This document shows, in pieces, positions 8,430-16,907 of a DNA stretch of 18,004 nucleotides. The position numbers were made by a program, and so were the translations under genes. The DNA comes from Geosiphon pyriformis (taxonomy: Eukaryota; Glomeromycota; Glomeromycetes; Archaeosporales; Geosiphonaceae), in NCBI GenBank assembly GCA_016748015.1, contig JAAOMT010000094.1:349159-367162 (forward strand). Reading direction: 5' to 3'. Under the pieces are notes generated by a model that saw only the letters and a list, made by a program, of their open reading frames with translations, was not told the DNA's origin and made no database searches. Every line of letters begins with the position of its first letter. Within the stretch, counting starts at the first letter, position 1.

Positions 8430-9830
8430 TCAAGAAATATCTTCGGGATTGATTAAAAGAGAATGTGTACCAATTTGTGGAATTAATGGTTTAGGATTGT
8501 TTCTGAAATTATAGTGTTTCAAACAATCTCCATGTGCAACTTTTGCTAGGATTTTGTTATCAAGTTTTAGCTTGTATGATCTGTTGCCTAGAACTTTATG
8601 GATAAAAAATGGCCCATCCCATTTATTTTCAAATTTTCCACTCCATTGTTTTTCAGCTTTAGTTCTGTGTAAGAGAACTTTGTTTCCAACTTTAAATTCA
8701 TTGGTGACTAGAGGCAATTTGTTGTTATGCTGTTCTTTTTGTTGAGCTTGAGAGTGTTCAATATGGGTGGCTGCTATTCGTTGTTTTCCTTTCAACATAC
8801 TAAGCAAAGTATAGGCTCTTCATTGAAGTGTTTCCTGGAAATTGTTTTTATTGATTGGTTGTGCTGGGTATGTTTCCACTGTAAAACTAATTGGTAACAT
8901 TGCTGTCCTTCCATAAGTTAAATCAAATAATGTGTGTTTTGTGGTATCTTGTTTTAGTGTTTTGTATGCTAGTAACACTAACAGAATAAAGATATTCCAT
9001 TCTTATTCAAAATCAGTTGAGACTTTGGCTAATGACTCACACAATGTTTTGTTAAAACGTTTCACAAGTCTGTTTGTCTGTGGATGATAGGACAAAGACA
9101 GAGGTCTTTTGACATTAAATTGTTCACAGATTTTTTGAATTAGATTGTTCACAAAATGTGTTCCTTGATCGGATAAAAGTTTGATTGGACATCTATGTCT
9201 ACAGATAATGTCTTCATAGATGAAATTTGCTACTAATTTTGCATCTGCTTATTGAATGGCTCTGGCTTTGGGCTATTTAGTGAGATAGTCTATGGCTACT
9301 GCAATATAATAGTTTTCTTGATTTGTGATAAGTAGTGGTTTGACTAAATTGATACCAACTCGGTCAAAAGACTGTCCAACTTTAATTGAGTTTAAAGGTT
9401 TTGTAGGGCGAGTTTCTTCTCTTTTTTGACAACTATCACAAGATTTAACATATTCATGAATGTCTTTTCTCATTCAAGGCCAAAAGTAATATTCTAGTGT
9501 TCTTTGGGTGGTGCTGTCTTTTCCTAAATGTGCTGATGAAGAATCTGAGTGCATGTTGTATAAAATGATTTCTTTTTCATGTTCTTGTATTAATTTGAGT
9601 GGACTGTCTGGGTTTTTGAAGTTTCAATAATAAAAAATGTTGTTGTGTAAGAAGTATTGTTTGGCTTGTCATTGTAACTGATGTTTTTCATTTGGGGACC
9701 AATCTGTTGGGATTGTTAATGTCTTCAGATATTGTTTAAGATTGTTGTAGTTTTTGGGATTCATTGTTTGTTGTTTGTTGCTGTTAATTCAAATGGGTGT
9801 TGGTTCTGTTTTCTAATCTTGCCTCATTCT
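8430..9830 (-). pseudogene. Integrase region of gag-pol
   Basis: It continues the pol frame. A linker (9640-9830) is followed by the zinc-binding HHCC domain (NMHSDSSSAHLGKDS, then SCDSC at about 9429-9445) and the catalytic core. The first catalytic Asp is Asn (VGINLV, codon 9348-9350, AAT), the second Asp is kept (LLSDQGTHF, about 9170), and the catalytic Glu is Lys (NRLVKRFN, codon 9060-9062, AAA). The C-terminal part has the GPF/Y-like stretch GKFENKWDGPFFIHKVLGN and ends at TAA 8430-8432; I see no chromodomain. Stops include QD-stop-KTE, PI-stop-INS, LQ-stop-QAK, YY-stop-NF, WP-stop-MRK, TK-stop-PKA, IQ-stop-ADA, FE-stop-EWN and LQ-stop-RAY. Family comparison suggests most replaced Arg, Gln or Trp. 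Confidence 0.88.
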
Positions 9831-9834
9831 TGAG

Positions 9835-10184
9835 AGACAATCAATGTTGGTGTAAAGTTTTTCTGGTTTGTGGTGTACAATGTATTAGTAGTTGGCTAAA
9901 AATCCTGTTCATTGGATTTGTTTTGCGTTCAGTTGGGTGTTTTTGTTCTGAAGCCATTTGAGTCCAATATTATCAGTGATAATATCAAATTTTTTAGGCC
10001 TGAGATAAAAGTTAAAGTGGTGTAGGGCCCAAATTACAGCTGCTGTTTCTAGTTCTGTGGCAAGGTAGTTTTTCTTGGCTGGTTTTAATGTTTTGCTAGC
10101 ATAAGCAATTACTCGCTTATTTTCATTGTTATCTAATTGTGATAAGATGGCACCAAAGGCAGTGTAAGAAGCATCTGTAGCTAG
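9835..10184 (-). pseudogene. RNase H region of gag-pol
   Basis: It follows the RT in the same frame: LATDASYTAFGAILSQ, VIAYASKTL, LATELETAAVIWALHHFNFY, IITDNIGLKWLQ. The Asp, Glu and Asp expected in TDAS, TELE and TDN are all present. Stops occur just before TDAS (QF-stop-LAT), after KQIQ (a TGA where relatives have Arg or Trp) and in ANY-stop-YIV. The IDCLSRMRQD motif marks the end of the domain. It retains active-site residues but cannot be translated through. Confidence 0.85.
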
Positions 10185-11220
10185 TCAAAATTGGTTACTG
10201 AAGTCTGGATAGGCAAGAATTGGAGCTGTTGTCAGCTTTTTCTTGAGAATTTCAAAAGCTTTTTGGTGTTCTTCCATCCATTTGTATTCGACGTTTTTAG
10301 TAGTGAGCTGGTTGAGGGGTTTTGCAATTTCTGAGAATCTTTTAATGAATTTTTGGTAATAGGAAGCTAATTTAATAAATCCTCTCAATTCTGTGGTATT
10401 TTGTGGAGTCTTGAAGTTCTTAACAGTGCTGATTTTTCTGGGGTCTGGTTTAATTCCATCTTTGCTTACAATGTGGTCAAAAAAGGCCAAACTCATTTTT
10501 CCGAAGTAGCATTTTTTGATGTTCAGTTTCAATCTTGCTTTCCATAATCATTGAAAAACTTTTCGCAGGTGTGTTAAGTATAATTCAAAAGATGGGGAAT
10601 AAACATCAGTATTATCAAGATAGACAACTACTGATTTCCAAAGGAGGCCTTTGTAAACAACATCCATGAGTTTTTGAAATGTTGCTGGTGCATTGCATAA
10701 TCAGAAAGGCATTACGTTGAACTCATAGTTTCCTCCTTGAGTGGTGAATACTGTTTTGGGACAATCTTTGGGATCCATGGCAACTTGCCAGTATTCACTC
10801 TCTAAATCTAATGTCAAGAAGTATTTGGACTTCCCAAGGGCATCTAACATGTCATCAATTCAGAGAAGAGGGTAGACATCTCCAATGATGACACTGTTGA
10901 GTTGTTGATAATCAACACAAAATCATATCTTTCCATTTTTCTTTTTAACTAAGACCACAGATAAAGCCCATGGACTCATTAATAGTTGAATAAGCCCATT
11001 GTTAAGCATCCATTGTACTTCTTCGTGGATAAATTGGTGACTTTTTGGAGCAACTTAGTAAGCTTGCTGTCACTTTGGTTTGACATCTCTTGTATAAATT
11101 TGGTGTTGAACCAAATTGGTTTTTTCTAAGTCATTGTTGTTTTTGGCAAAGATATTGACAAATTTTGCAATTAGCTCTTTAAGCTGGCTCTGTTGTTGTG
11201 GTTCAAGTTGTCCCATGTTG
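10185..11220 (-). pseudogene. Reverse transcriptase region of gag-pol
   Basis: Typical Gypsy RT blocks in order: SHQFIHEEVQWMLNNGLIQ, SPWALSVVLVKKKNGKI, FCVDYQQLN, YFLTLDLESEYWQVAMDPKD, EFNVMPF, LCNAPATFQKLMD, VVVYLDNTDVYS, LKLNIKKCYFGK, ELRGFIKLASYYQKFIKRFS. The first catalytic Asp (TLDL) is present, but the YxDD box reads YLDN: its last Asp is Asn (codon 10611-10613, AAT), which abolishes polymerase activity in known RTs. Stops: KPK-stop-QQAY-stop-VAP, GKI-stop-FC, PLL-stop-IDD, MPF-stop-LC, VFQ-stop-LW. Most fall where relatives have Arg; the one in MPF-stop-LC replaces a Gly and is not explained by a single transition. Confidence 0.9.
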
Positions 11221-11654
11221 ATTCAAGATAGTTTTTCCATAACAACATGGTAGTTTTTAGAGCTGGAGTTTGGGTTAATTTTTGGTAGTAAATATTCAAT
11301 AATTTCAGAAAAATTGGGGACTGTTTGGGGTAATTCTTGTTGAAAGATATTACTGTGAATAACTTCAATTTCTAAGTTATTTAATAAAACTATGGGGTAA
11401 TTATTGGGGTTGTAAAAAGTAACTCGGACTTTCTTTGTTTTTTCTGGGATGTAAATATTTAGGATCGAGATATTATGTCCCAAGCAGATTCGTTCATTGG
11501 ACTCAAAAATTTGTTGTATAGTTGTTGGCTTTTCACAAGTGTAAATTTCAGGGTGTTCTCCAAAGGGTGAAATAATAATTGGTTGTGGAAGTTATAGAAT
11601 CTGGTAAGATTTACTTTGTTCATTAAGAACTATGTTTACTGGAACTGTAAATTG
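11221..11654 (-). pseudogene. Linker between dUTPase and RT in gag-pol
   Basis: Same frame. It begins just after the last dUTPase motif (TVPVNIVLNEQS) and contains IYTCEKPTTIQQIFESNERI, IYIPEKTKKVRVTFYNPNNY and EIIEYLLPKINP, with stops QIL-stop-LPQ and KLS-stop-INM. The beta-rich central part may be a second beta-barrel-like fold, but I do not recognise a family. Confidence 0.6.
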
Positions 11655-12045
11655 TCCAGTTGAACCAAAACCATTGGTTCTTCTTCCACTTTTTCCCAAT
11701 TGTTCTCTTTGACTGACTAATTGTAAACCCGAAATGTTGATTAAGAGTAAATAAATAGCTTGAGCAATTTTTTCAACATGTTCAATCTGAAAAGGTTTAT
11801 CAGTTTCATTTTGTAACATGATTGTAAAGTCTCCTGTATATTCAACATCTATGATTCCTCTTCTAACATTGATTCCTTTGCTTGCCAATGATAATTATGA
11901 AGTGATTTGGACCATTGCTCTTGGTGGGATTTCGAAAGCAATTTTGAGATTGATTTTGGTAAGGGAATTTGGTTGAAGAACTAAAGTGTTTTTTTCTAGA
12001 TATCATAGATCGTATTCAGCATCAATTTCATGTGTTTTTTCCAGT
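11655..12045 (-). pseudogene. dUTPase domain inside gag-pol
   Basis: All five trimeric-dUTPase motifs can be followed in order. Motif 1: HEIDAEYDL (consensus AGYDL, Gly to Glu) near 12003-12030. Motif 2: TS-stop-LSLASKG near 11880-11900 (consensus RSSLA.KG, Arg replaced by TAA). Motif 3: GIIDVEYTGDFTIML near 11815-11858. Motif 4: EKIAQAI. Motif 5: RRTNGFGSTGQF near 11650-11680. dUTPases hydrolyse dUTP to dUMP and limit uracil in DNA. Here the domain sits between the protease/cysteine-rich part and RT, unlike lentiviruses (after RNase H) or betaretroviruses (with protease). Stops after YDL and in motif 2, and altered motif 1, make it inactive now. Confidence 0.8.
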
Positions 12046-13091
12046 TTTATTCCTTGTTCATTGTTGTTAAAGTATTTGAGTTGTGAAGCAGGCTGATTTT
12101 TAATGAAGTAGATGGGTGTTGTTTCAATTTTTTCTGTTGCTTCAGGTTTTCCGAATTCAATTTTGTATTCATCACTTTTGCTGGACAATGGAATTTTAAG
12201 AGCGTAGCATTCAGGACACTATTGTTTGTCGCATGACATTATACACTCCTTACATAATTTAATGTTTATTTGCTCTAATTGTTGAATTTGAGCTTTTTGG
12301 GTTAAGTAGGTGTGACTTGCAATTTGGTGGTATACTTCTACTTCATCTTCATAATTGAATTCAGCTAATTCCAATGTATATTCAATATATTCAGCTTCTT
12401 TCATTTGAAGAACATCTTCTTTGGTTTCTCTGTTAATTAAAACTATGGCAAGTTTGTAGATTATTTTAGTGTCATGGAGGTAGTGATAAAGTTTGCTGAA
12501 GGCGCTGTTGTATGCAGCATTGAAAAGTGTTCCACATTTTACTTTTTCTGCAATAGAAAGAGCATATTGGCAAGTTTGATCATAGACTCCTCTTCTAAAT
12601 GTGACATCAATCCAGTCACATTCATCAGGAAGCTGCTTTCCACAAGTAAGACAGAGTGTTCTATCCCATTTTCTGCTTCTTTTAATCAAGTGGCCCCATT
12701 TTTCTCGATGGCAGGCATTGCAGTAGTAGCAGGTATGACTTTTATATTCTTCCTTAAGTAAAATACAAGCTTCTATTGATGATAGTTTCTTGTGGCAGTC
12801 CTTACATTTAAGGAGAATGTAGGGGTGTCATTTCCTTGGTTCAGACTTTGAGTAAGGAATATTCCATCCAGGGGTTTCAGGTTTAGAGTGTGGAATAAAA
12901 TGTTCTTGTTTAGTTTCCTCAGCCCAATTGGACATTGATCCAAGAGCCATAAATGTTTTAATTATTGGTTTTTCTTCTTTTGGTTCAAATTCAAAAGCCG
13001 GGGCTTTTTCGGAGCATTTGTTGAATGTATTACAAGTGGCAGGTATTCGGGCATGTTGTCCTTGGTAAGAGATTTGTAGTTCTTGGGTTTC
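12046..13091 (-). pseudogene. Cysteine-rich (zinc-ribbon-like) region of gag-pol
   Basis: Same frame, after the protease. It contains several CxxC pairs: LKCKDCHKKLSS (about 12790-12825), CYYCNACHREKWG (about 12700-12740), LCLTCGKQLPDEC (about 12620-12660), and at the end KLCKECIMSC with CPECYAL after a TAG (about 12200-12260). Between them is a helix-rich acidic stretch (AEYIEYTLELAEFNYEDEVE). Paired CxxC motifs suggest zinc ribbons that could bind nucleic acid. Stops: LD-stop-ETQ (TGA at a Trp position), RK-stop-HPY, KQ-stop-CPE. I recognise the region as recurrent in Glomeromycotina Gypsy elements but know no function. Confidence 0.65.
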
Positions 13092-13394
13092 TCAGTCTAA
13101 TTTCATATTGGCTTTTTGAAGCCAGTCGTTTCCAACAAGAGCTTGATACTGAAAAGCATCTATTACAAGAACTTTGACTGAAATGGTAATTCCATCAAGA
13201 GTGAATGGAAAATTGTCAATTTCTCCTACTGGAGTCTTTTTCATGCCATTGGCAGTAACAATTACTGTTTGAGCTGGTCGGTCAACATTTCTTTTTAACT
13301 GTTGTATTAACTGATAGATAATAATGCTTCCGGTGGATCCACTGTTTAGGATCAAGCGAATTGCCTTTTCTTCGACTTCTGCTTCAGTGTACAT
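13092..13394 (-). pseudogene. Aspartic protease domain of gag-pol
   Basis: A retropepsin-like domain: KAIRLILNSGSTGSI, VIVTANGMKKTPVGEI, FPFTLDGITISVKVLVIDA, YQALVGNDWLQKA. The catalytic triad D-S/T-G reads N-S-G: the Asp codon at 13344-13346 is AAC, a single G-to-A change, so the protease could not process the polyprotein. It is still open from 13394 to a TGA at 13089-13091. Confidence 0.88.
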
Positions 13395-15431
13395 AGCAGT
13401 GATTGCTTTTTGTTTATTGGCAGCTGCATTGCTAAGCAGGAATGGTGACTCATTTGCTTCGAACTCAAAAGGGAATATATCTGAAAGATTGGCATTTTCA
13501 GCAATTCTGACTGGTGGGATTGTGGTAGAAGTATAGGAAGGGTTTTGTTGTCATGCTGCAGCTCTACCTTCTGAGAGTGCAATATGGTGAAAATTTTGTT
13601 CTTCAGGTATTGTAAGATAGCTAGGTTGAGTATGATAATGGATGGGTCTTGGCTGAGCTGGATTTTGGAGAACTAATTGGTTATTTGGGTTGATTCTGTT
13701 GTTGTTTGTTGCGAATTGGTTTTGTGGTACAAATTGGTTTTGTTGAACCAATCTTCGAGCAGGTACTTGGTAATGTTGAATGGGTTGTTGATACTATTGT
13801 TGCATTGGCTGTGAAGCAGGTTGATAGTAGTCAGTTTAATATTGTGGTCTTGGTAGATAGTAAGCTGATGGTAGTGGTAGTTGGTAATAAGATTATTGTG
13901 GCAAAGGGTAATGTTGATTACTCCTGTTTTGTTGGTCTCATTGTAGCTTTCTGCAATCTCTTTTCCAGTGGCCAGGGATTCCACAGTAATGGCAATTTTG
14001 AGACTGGTTATTAGAGGATGATACAAAGTTGTTTTGATTCTATCTTTGGAGTGATTGATATCTTTGGGGTTGCTGTTGTTGTTGGTTGGTAAAATAGTTT
14101 TTAACTTTCTTTGTGAGTTGGTCAATTTTCTCTTCAGCTGCTGAGCTGATCTTTCCAATGGCTAAGTTTACGAGTTTTGTATGATTGGCTTCTTCTATGG
14201 CCATTTTATATCTCTTTGCATGTTGAATGGCAGAGTTTAAATCTTCTGGGGCATGTGAACAAATCTTTTTAATCAGTTTATTCTTTAAACCAGTGATAAA
14301 TTGATCCAAGATTTGAGCATCGGAATAATAATCATTAGTTTCAAGTTGGCAAATTTGTCTGAGAAGTTTGTTGAATTTTCTAATATAAGTCATGACAGAT
14401 TCAGAGGGTTCTTGTTTGATATTGTGAAAATGATTTCAAAGTGTGATTAAGGTGTTGTTATTAGTGAATTGTTCTAAGAAGGCAGTTTTGAAAGCTGTCC
14501 AGTCATTAAAAGGGATGGTCAAGTTTTCGAACCATTTGCCTGCTGTTTCTTTGAGAAAGTAGAGAATTTTTCTTAACATTTTGGCAGCATTTCATCCATT
14601 TGCATCTCCAGCTTTAGTAACTTGGTTGAGCCATTCTTGAGGACTGGTCTCAATGTCTTCTCCATTAAATTCAGGAATATTTGCAATGTATGCTGTCATT
14701 TCGTCTTCTTTGTTTTTACTGTCTATTGATTCTTCTTTAGATATTTCAGAGTCATTTTTTTCATTCGCTGCTGTCTCAGAGTGTTCACTTCGATTTTCAG
14801 CTAGAAAGTCAAAGAGATTGGAACTAGTTTGAAGGAGTTCTTGTTGTCTAGTGGGACTTCTGGGTGATGTAAAATCTTCTAGTCTTGCAAATCAATTTAA
14901 GGGTGAATTAGATATTTGTGCTTGTGCAAGTGAAGCTAGAAAAGGTGTGATAGTAAGTGGAAGTTTTGAACTGGTTCCTTGTTCAGGTGTTTGTAAGTGT
15001 TTGGCAGTTGTTTTTGGTAGTATTAGAATATTTGGGGTGGTTTTTAAGTATTGCTTCAATTTTTGTTTGCCTTTGTTGCTTGTTTCTGTCTCTGATTCAA
15101 AATCAATAGAGTATTGAGATTGCACTAGATATGTTTCTTCACAGTACTTGATAATGTTAAAATTAAGTTCTTGAAAGTAAGTGGCAAGTGTTTCACTGTT
15201 AAGGTCTTCAGTTTCTAACTGTAAATAGTGTACTAAATTATTGTAAAGGTTGCTTCTAACTTCTGAGATATTGTAATTTCCAAAAAAATAATTGTTAATG
15301 CAGTTTTTAATGTATTGGTATACTGATTTCTTGACAACTTCAATTCCGTGTAAAATGTTGAATCTTTGCTTGCAGTGGGTGTAAATTGACTGGTAATACT
15401 CTAGAGTTGTTGCATCTGGTGTGGTCACCAC
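13395..15431 (-). pseudogene. Gag region of gag-pol
   Basis: Same frame as pol. The first 179 codons (LEYYQSIYTHCKQRFN..., 15431 to 14892) are open; then come the acidic segment EDEMTAYIANIPEFNG, the retrotransposon-gag core (PQEWLNQVTKAGDANG, LRKILYFLKETAGKWFENL, MTYIRKFNKLLRQI) and one CCHC knuckle CHYCGIPGHWKRDC (13953-13994), then a Gln/Pro/Tyr-rich tail. Stops: SPLN-stop-FAR, NG-stop-NAA (14592-14594), TL-stop-NHF, LQR-stop-NQN, LQ-stop-DQQ, PQ-stop-SYY, PQY-stop-TD, QQ-stop-YQQ, AAA-stop-QQN. There is no ATG at the head: the frame begins with GTG codons at 15429-15434 and stays open upstream through the primer-binding site into the LTR. Confidence 0.85.
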
Positions 15432-15460
15432 TTTGAAGTTGTTTTTGCTGTGATGTTTCT

Positions 15461-15474
15461 GTGGAAGAGCACCA
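15461..15474 (-). other. tRNA primer-binding site
   Basis: Minus strand TGGTGCTCTTCCAC, two bases (TT) after the 5' LTR end GTAATA. It starts with TGG as needed to pair with a tRNA CCA end; the complementary tRNA would end ...GGAAGAGCACCA. I cannot name the tRNA. Confidence 0.65.
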
Positions 15475-16071
15475 AATATTACTGGAGGTTTTTGGTCTCT
15501 TCTTAGCTCTTGTATGTTTATTGTAATGTTGTTAATTCACGACTATAGGAAGTGTTTGAACCTCTGATAACTGAATTTTATCTTCAAATTATCTCTTATA
15601 ATTTAAACTGCTGGGCTTATAAGTAAAATGGCCAATTTTATACCAGTTACTTGTGTAGTTATGTTGTAGTAAATATCAACTCTTTCTCAGGAATTGCTCG
15701 TCTAGAAGCTTACTAAAAATGTGTAGTTACTTTGCTGTGAAAGTCAACTCTTCTACAAGAATCTCGTCTGTAGGCTACCCTGATAATTGTAATAAGAAAA
15801 AAAAATAAAAATAAAAGAAGTATAAAAAGAAAAGAAAAAAATGTTTTATGGAAGTCATTTTGAATCCAGGTCTGGAAGTGCTTTAACAGTCTACTGAAAT
15901 TGGTAGCTAATCAATTTCAAACTGTTAGTAGGAATTGGTTAATTTCAAGGAAAATAATTAAGAATTTGGCTTTTTAAATTTATTTGATATTTATTTTGTT
16001 TTTGTATGTAAAGGATGATTCTAATTGTTAAATCTAAAATAAGATATATTTTCTCGAAGAGAGAAGCTCTT

Positions 16072-16079
16072 CTTTTATA
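16072..16079 (-). promoter_or_regulatory. TATA box in 5' LTR (element promoter)
   Basis: TATAAAAG on the minus strand, the copy positioned to drive gag-pol transcription. It is conserved with 7170-7177. Confidence 0.55.
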
Positions 16080-16129
16080 CAACTTGTCATAACATTATTC
16101 TATGAACTTGAACTTTACTCTTTTCTACA

Positions 16130-16250
16130 ATTTTGCTAAACTAAAGATACATTTCAGCAAACTACAAGTTATTTCTGCGAACTATTAAATATTTCGGTGA
16201 ACTATCAATTATTTCGGCAAATTTCTACAAATTTTGACAAACTCTTAAAT
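16130..16250 (-). repeat. Six imperfect 20-bp tandem repeats in U3 (5' LTR)
   Basis: The same six-unit array as 7228-7348, with unit boundaries preserved (one extra base after unit 1). Comparison of the two arrays shows only C/T and A/G differences. Confidence 0.7.
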
Positions 16251-16450
16251 GATACATAGTTTGGGGTATTGCATGATTGATCATCACAATTAGGTTATAT
16301 TTGTGTTATGTACAAATTGGGTTATTAATTAAATGATAATTTCAGGTATTTTGCTAAATGTAATAAGTGATAATTTAAAATGCTAATTAATGATAAGAAT
16401 TATAAAGGTAATTTCATGCTAAGCAATATTTTTAATTTTATCTGGTAACA

Positions 16451-16454
16451 GTGT
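16451..16454. repeat. 4-bp target-site duplication, right copy (GTGT)
   Basis: Directly follows the 5' LTR end GGTAACA; partner of 6573-6576. Confidence 0.9.
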
Positions 16455-16905
16455 CTTCAACCATTGATCTGATCACAAACACAAGAGACTATATAGATGT
16501 ACCCTTCAAAACAAAAAAATTGTCTTCATGAAAAACACCAAATCTATTGCAAGCTGATGAAATCCTGTCGAAAAGAACCTTGGATAGAATTTTCCTGGCA
16601 GTCTCAATCAATGCAATAGGCCGAGTGTTTGTAAGAACCCCATCTCAGTTGTAAAGTTTAGAAATCATTGAAACTCAAGCTCTTCTCTGCAAAACAGGAA
16701 CACGCCCAACTATTAGACATGTGTTTAACAATTTTAAGAGACATCTTAATACCATCTCCCCATGATGCTTTCAGAGCTCATTAGAAATGTCAGATAAACT
16801 AGCAGTCTTGCCATCAGGCAGATCTTTCACAACTGCAAGCAACTCACTTGCATTGATAACATTCATTATATCTGAAAAAGCATCATCTTTCACATAACTT
16901 AAAGA
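16451..16905 (-). pseudogene. LINE ORF2-like polyprotein, upstream part: start of RT
   Basis: Minus-strand reading YVKDDAFSDIMNVINASELL, AVVKDLPDGKTASLSDISNE, then VLTNTRPIALIETARKIL, NRFGVFHEDNFFVLKGTSI and MVED, running straight into the segment that resumes at 6572. These are the first RT blocks of the Glomeromycotina LINE family. Stops NEL-stop-KH (16771-16773), RRA-stop-VS and YN-stop-DGV are all TGA at Trp positions; TSI-stop-SLV is TAG at a Gln position. The LINE is 5'-truncated at about 16897-16907, inside the tail of the HAD-like gene; the endonuclease and N-terminus are absent. Confidence 0.85.
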
Positions 16906-16907
16906 TT

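Larger units (their letters stand above)
6577..16450 (-). mobile_element. Ty3/Gypsy LTR retrotransposon, complete structure, inactivated
   Basis: A 9,874-bp minus-strand element with two LTRs, primer-binding site, polypurine tract, a single gag-pol frame (15431 to 8430) and a separate 3' ORF. The order protease, RT, RNase H, integrase marks it as Ty3/Gypsy. LTR ends on the coding strand are TGTTACC and GGTAATA. The whole gag-pol frame, about 2,300 codons, has no net frameshift but roughly 35 in-frame stops, mostly TGA, at positions where relatives have Arg, Gln or Trp. Key catalytic residues of protease, RT and integrase are changed. It interrupts the LINE, so it is younger than the LINE. Mobilisation by its own proteins is not possible. 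Confidence 0.92.
15477..16450 (-). repeat. 5' LTR of the Gypsy element
   Basis: 974 bp; the coding-strand ends are TGTTACCAG (from 16450) and CTCCAGTAATA (to 15477). The ends form a near-perfect short inverted repeat. It aligns throughout with 6577-7548. The U3 repeats are at 16130-16250 and the TATA box at 16072-16079. Confidence 0.93.

Noticed and set aside
13673-14158. Overlapping minus- and plus-strand ORFs in the Gln-rich gag tail
   Set aside because: They are other-frame readings of the low-complexity gag tail, whose own frame carries the CCHC knuckle.
3800-16905. TGA read as Trp also in the LINE and Gypsy frames
   Set aside because: Most Trp codons there are still TGG, TAA/TAG stops also occur, and many TGAs sit where relatives have Arg. 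Decay by C-to-T/G-to-A explains them better than recoding.
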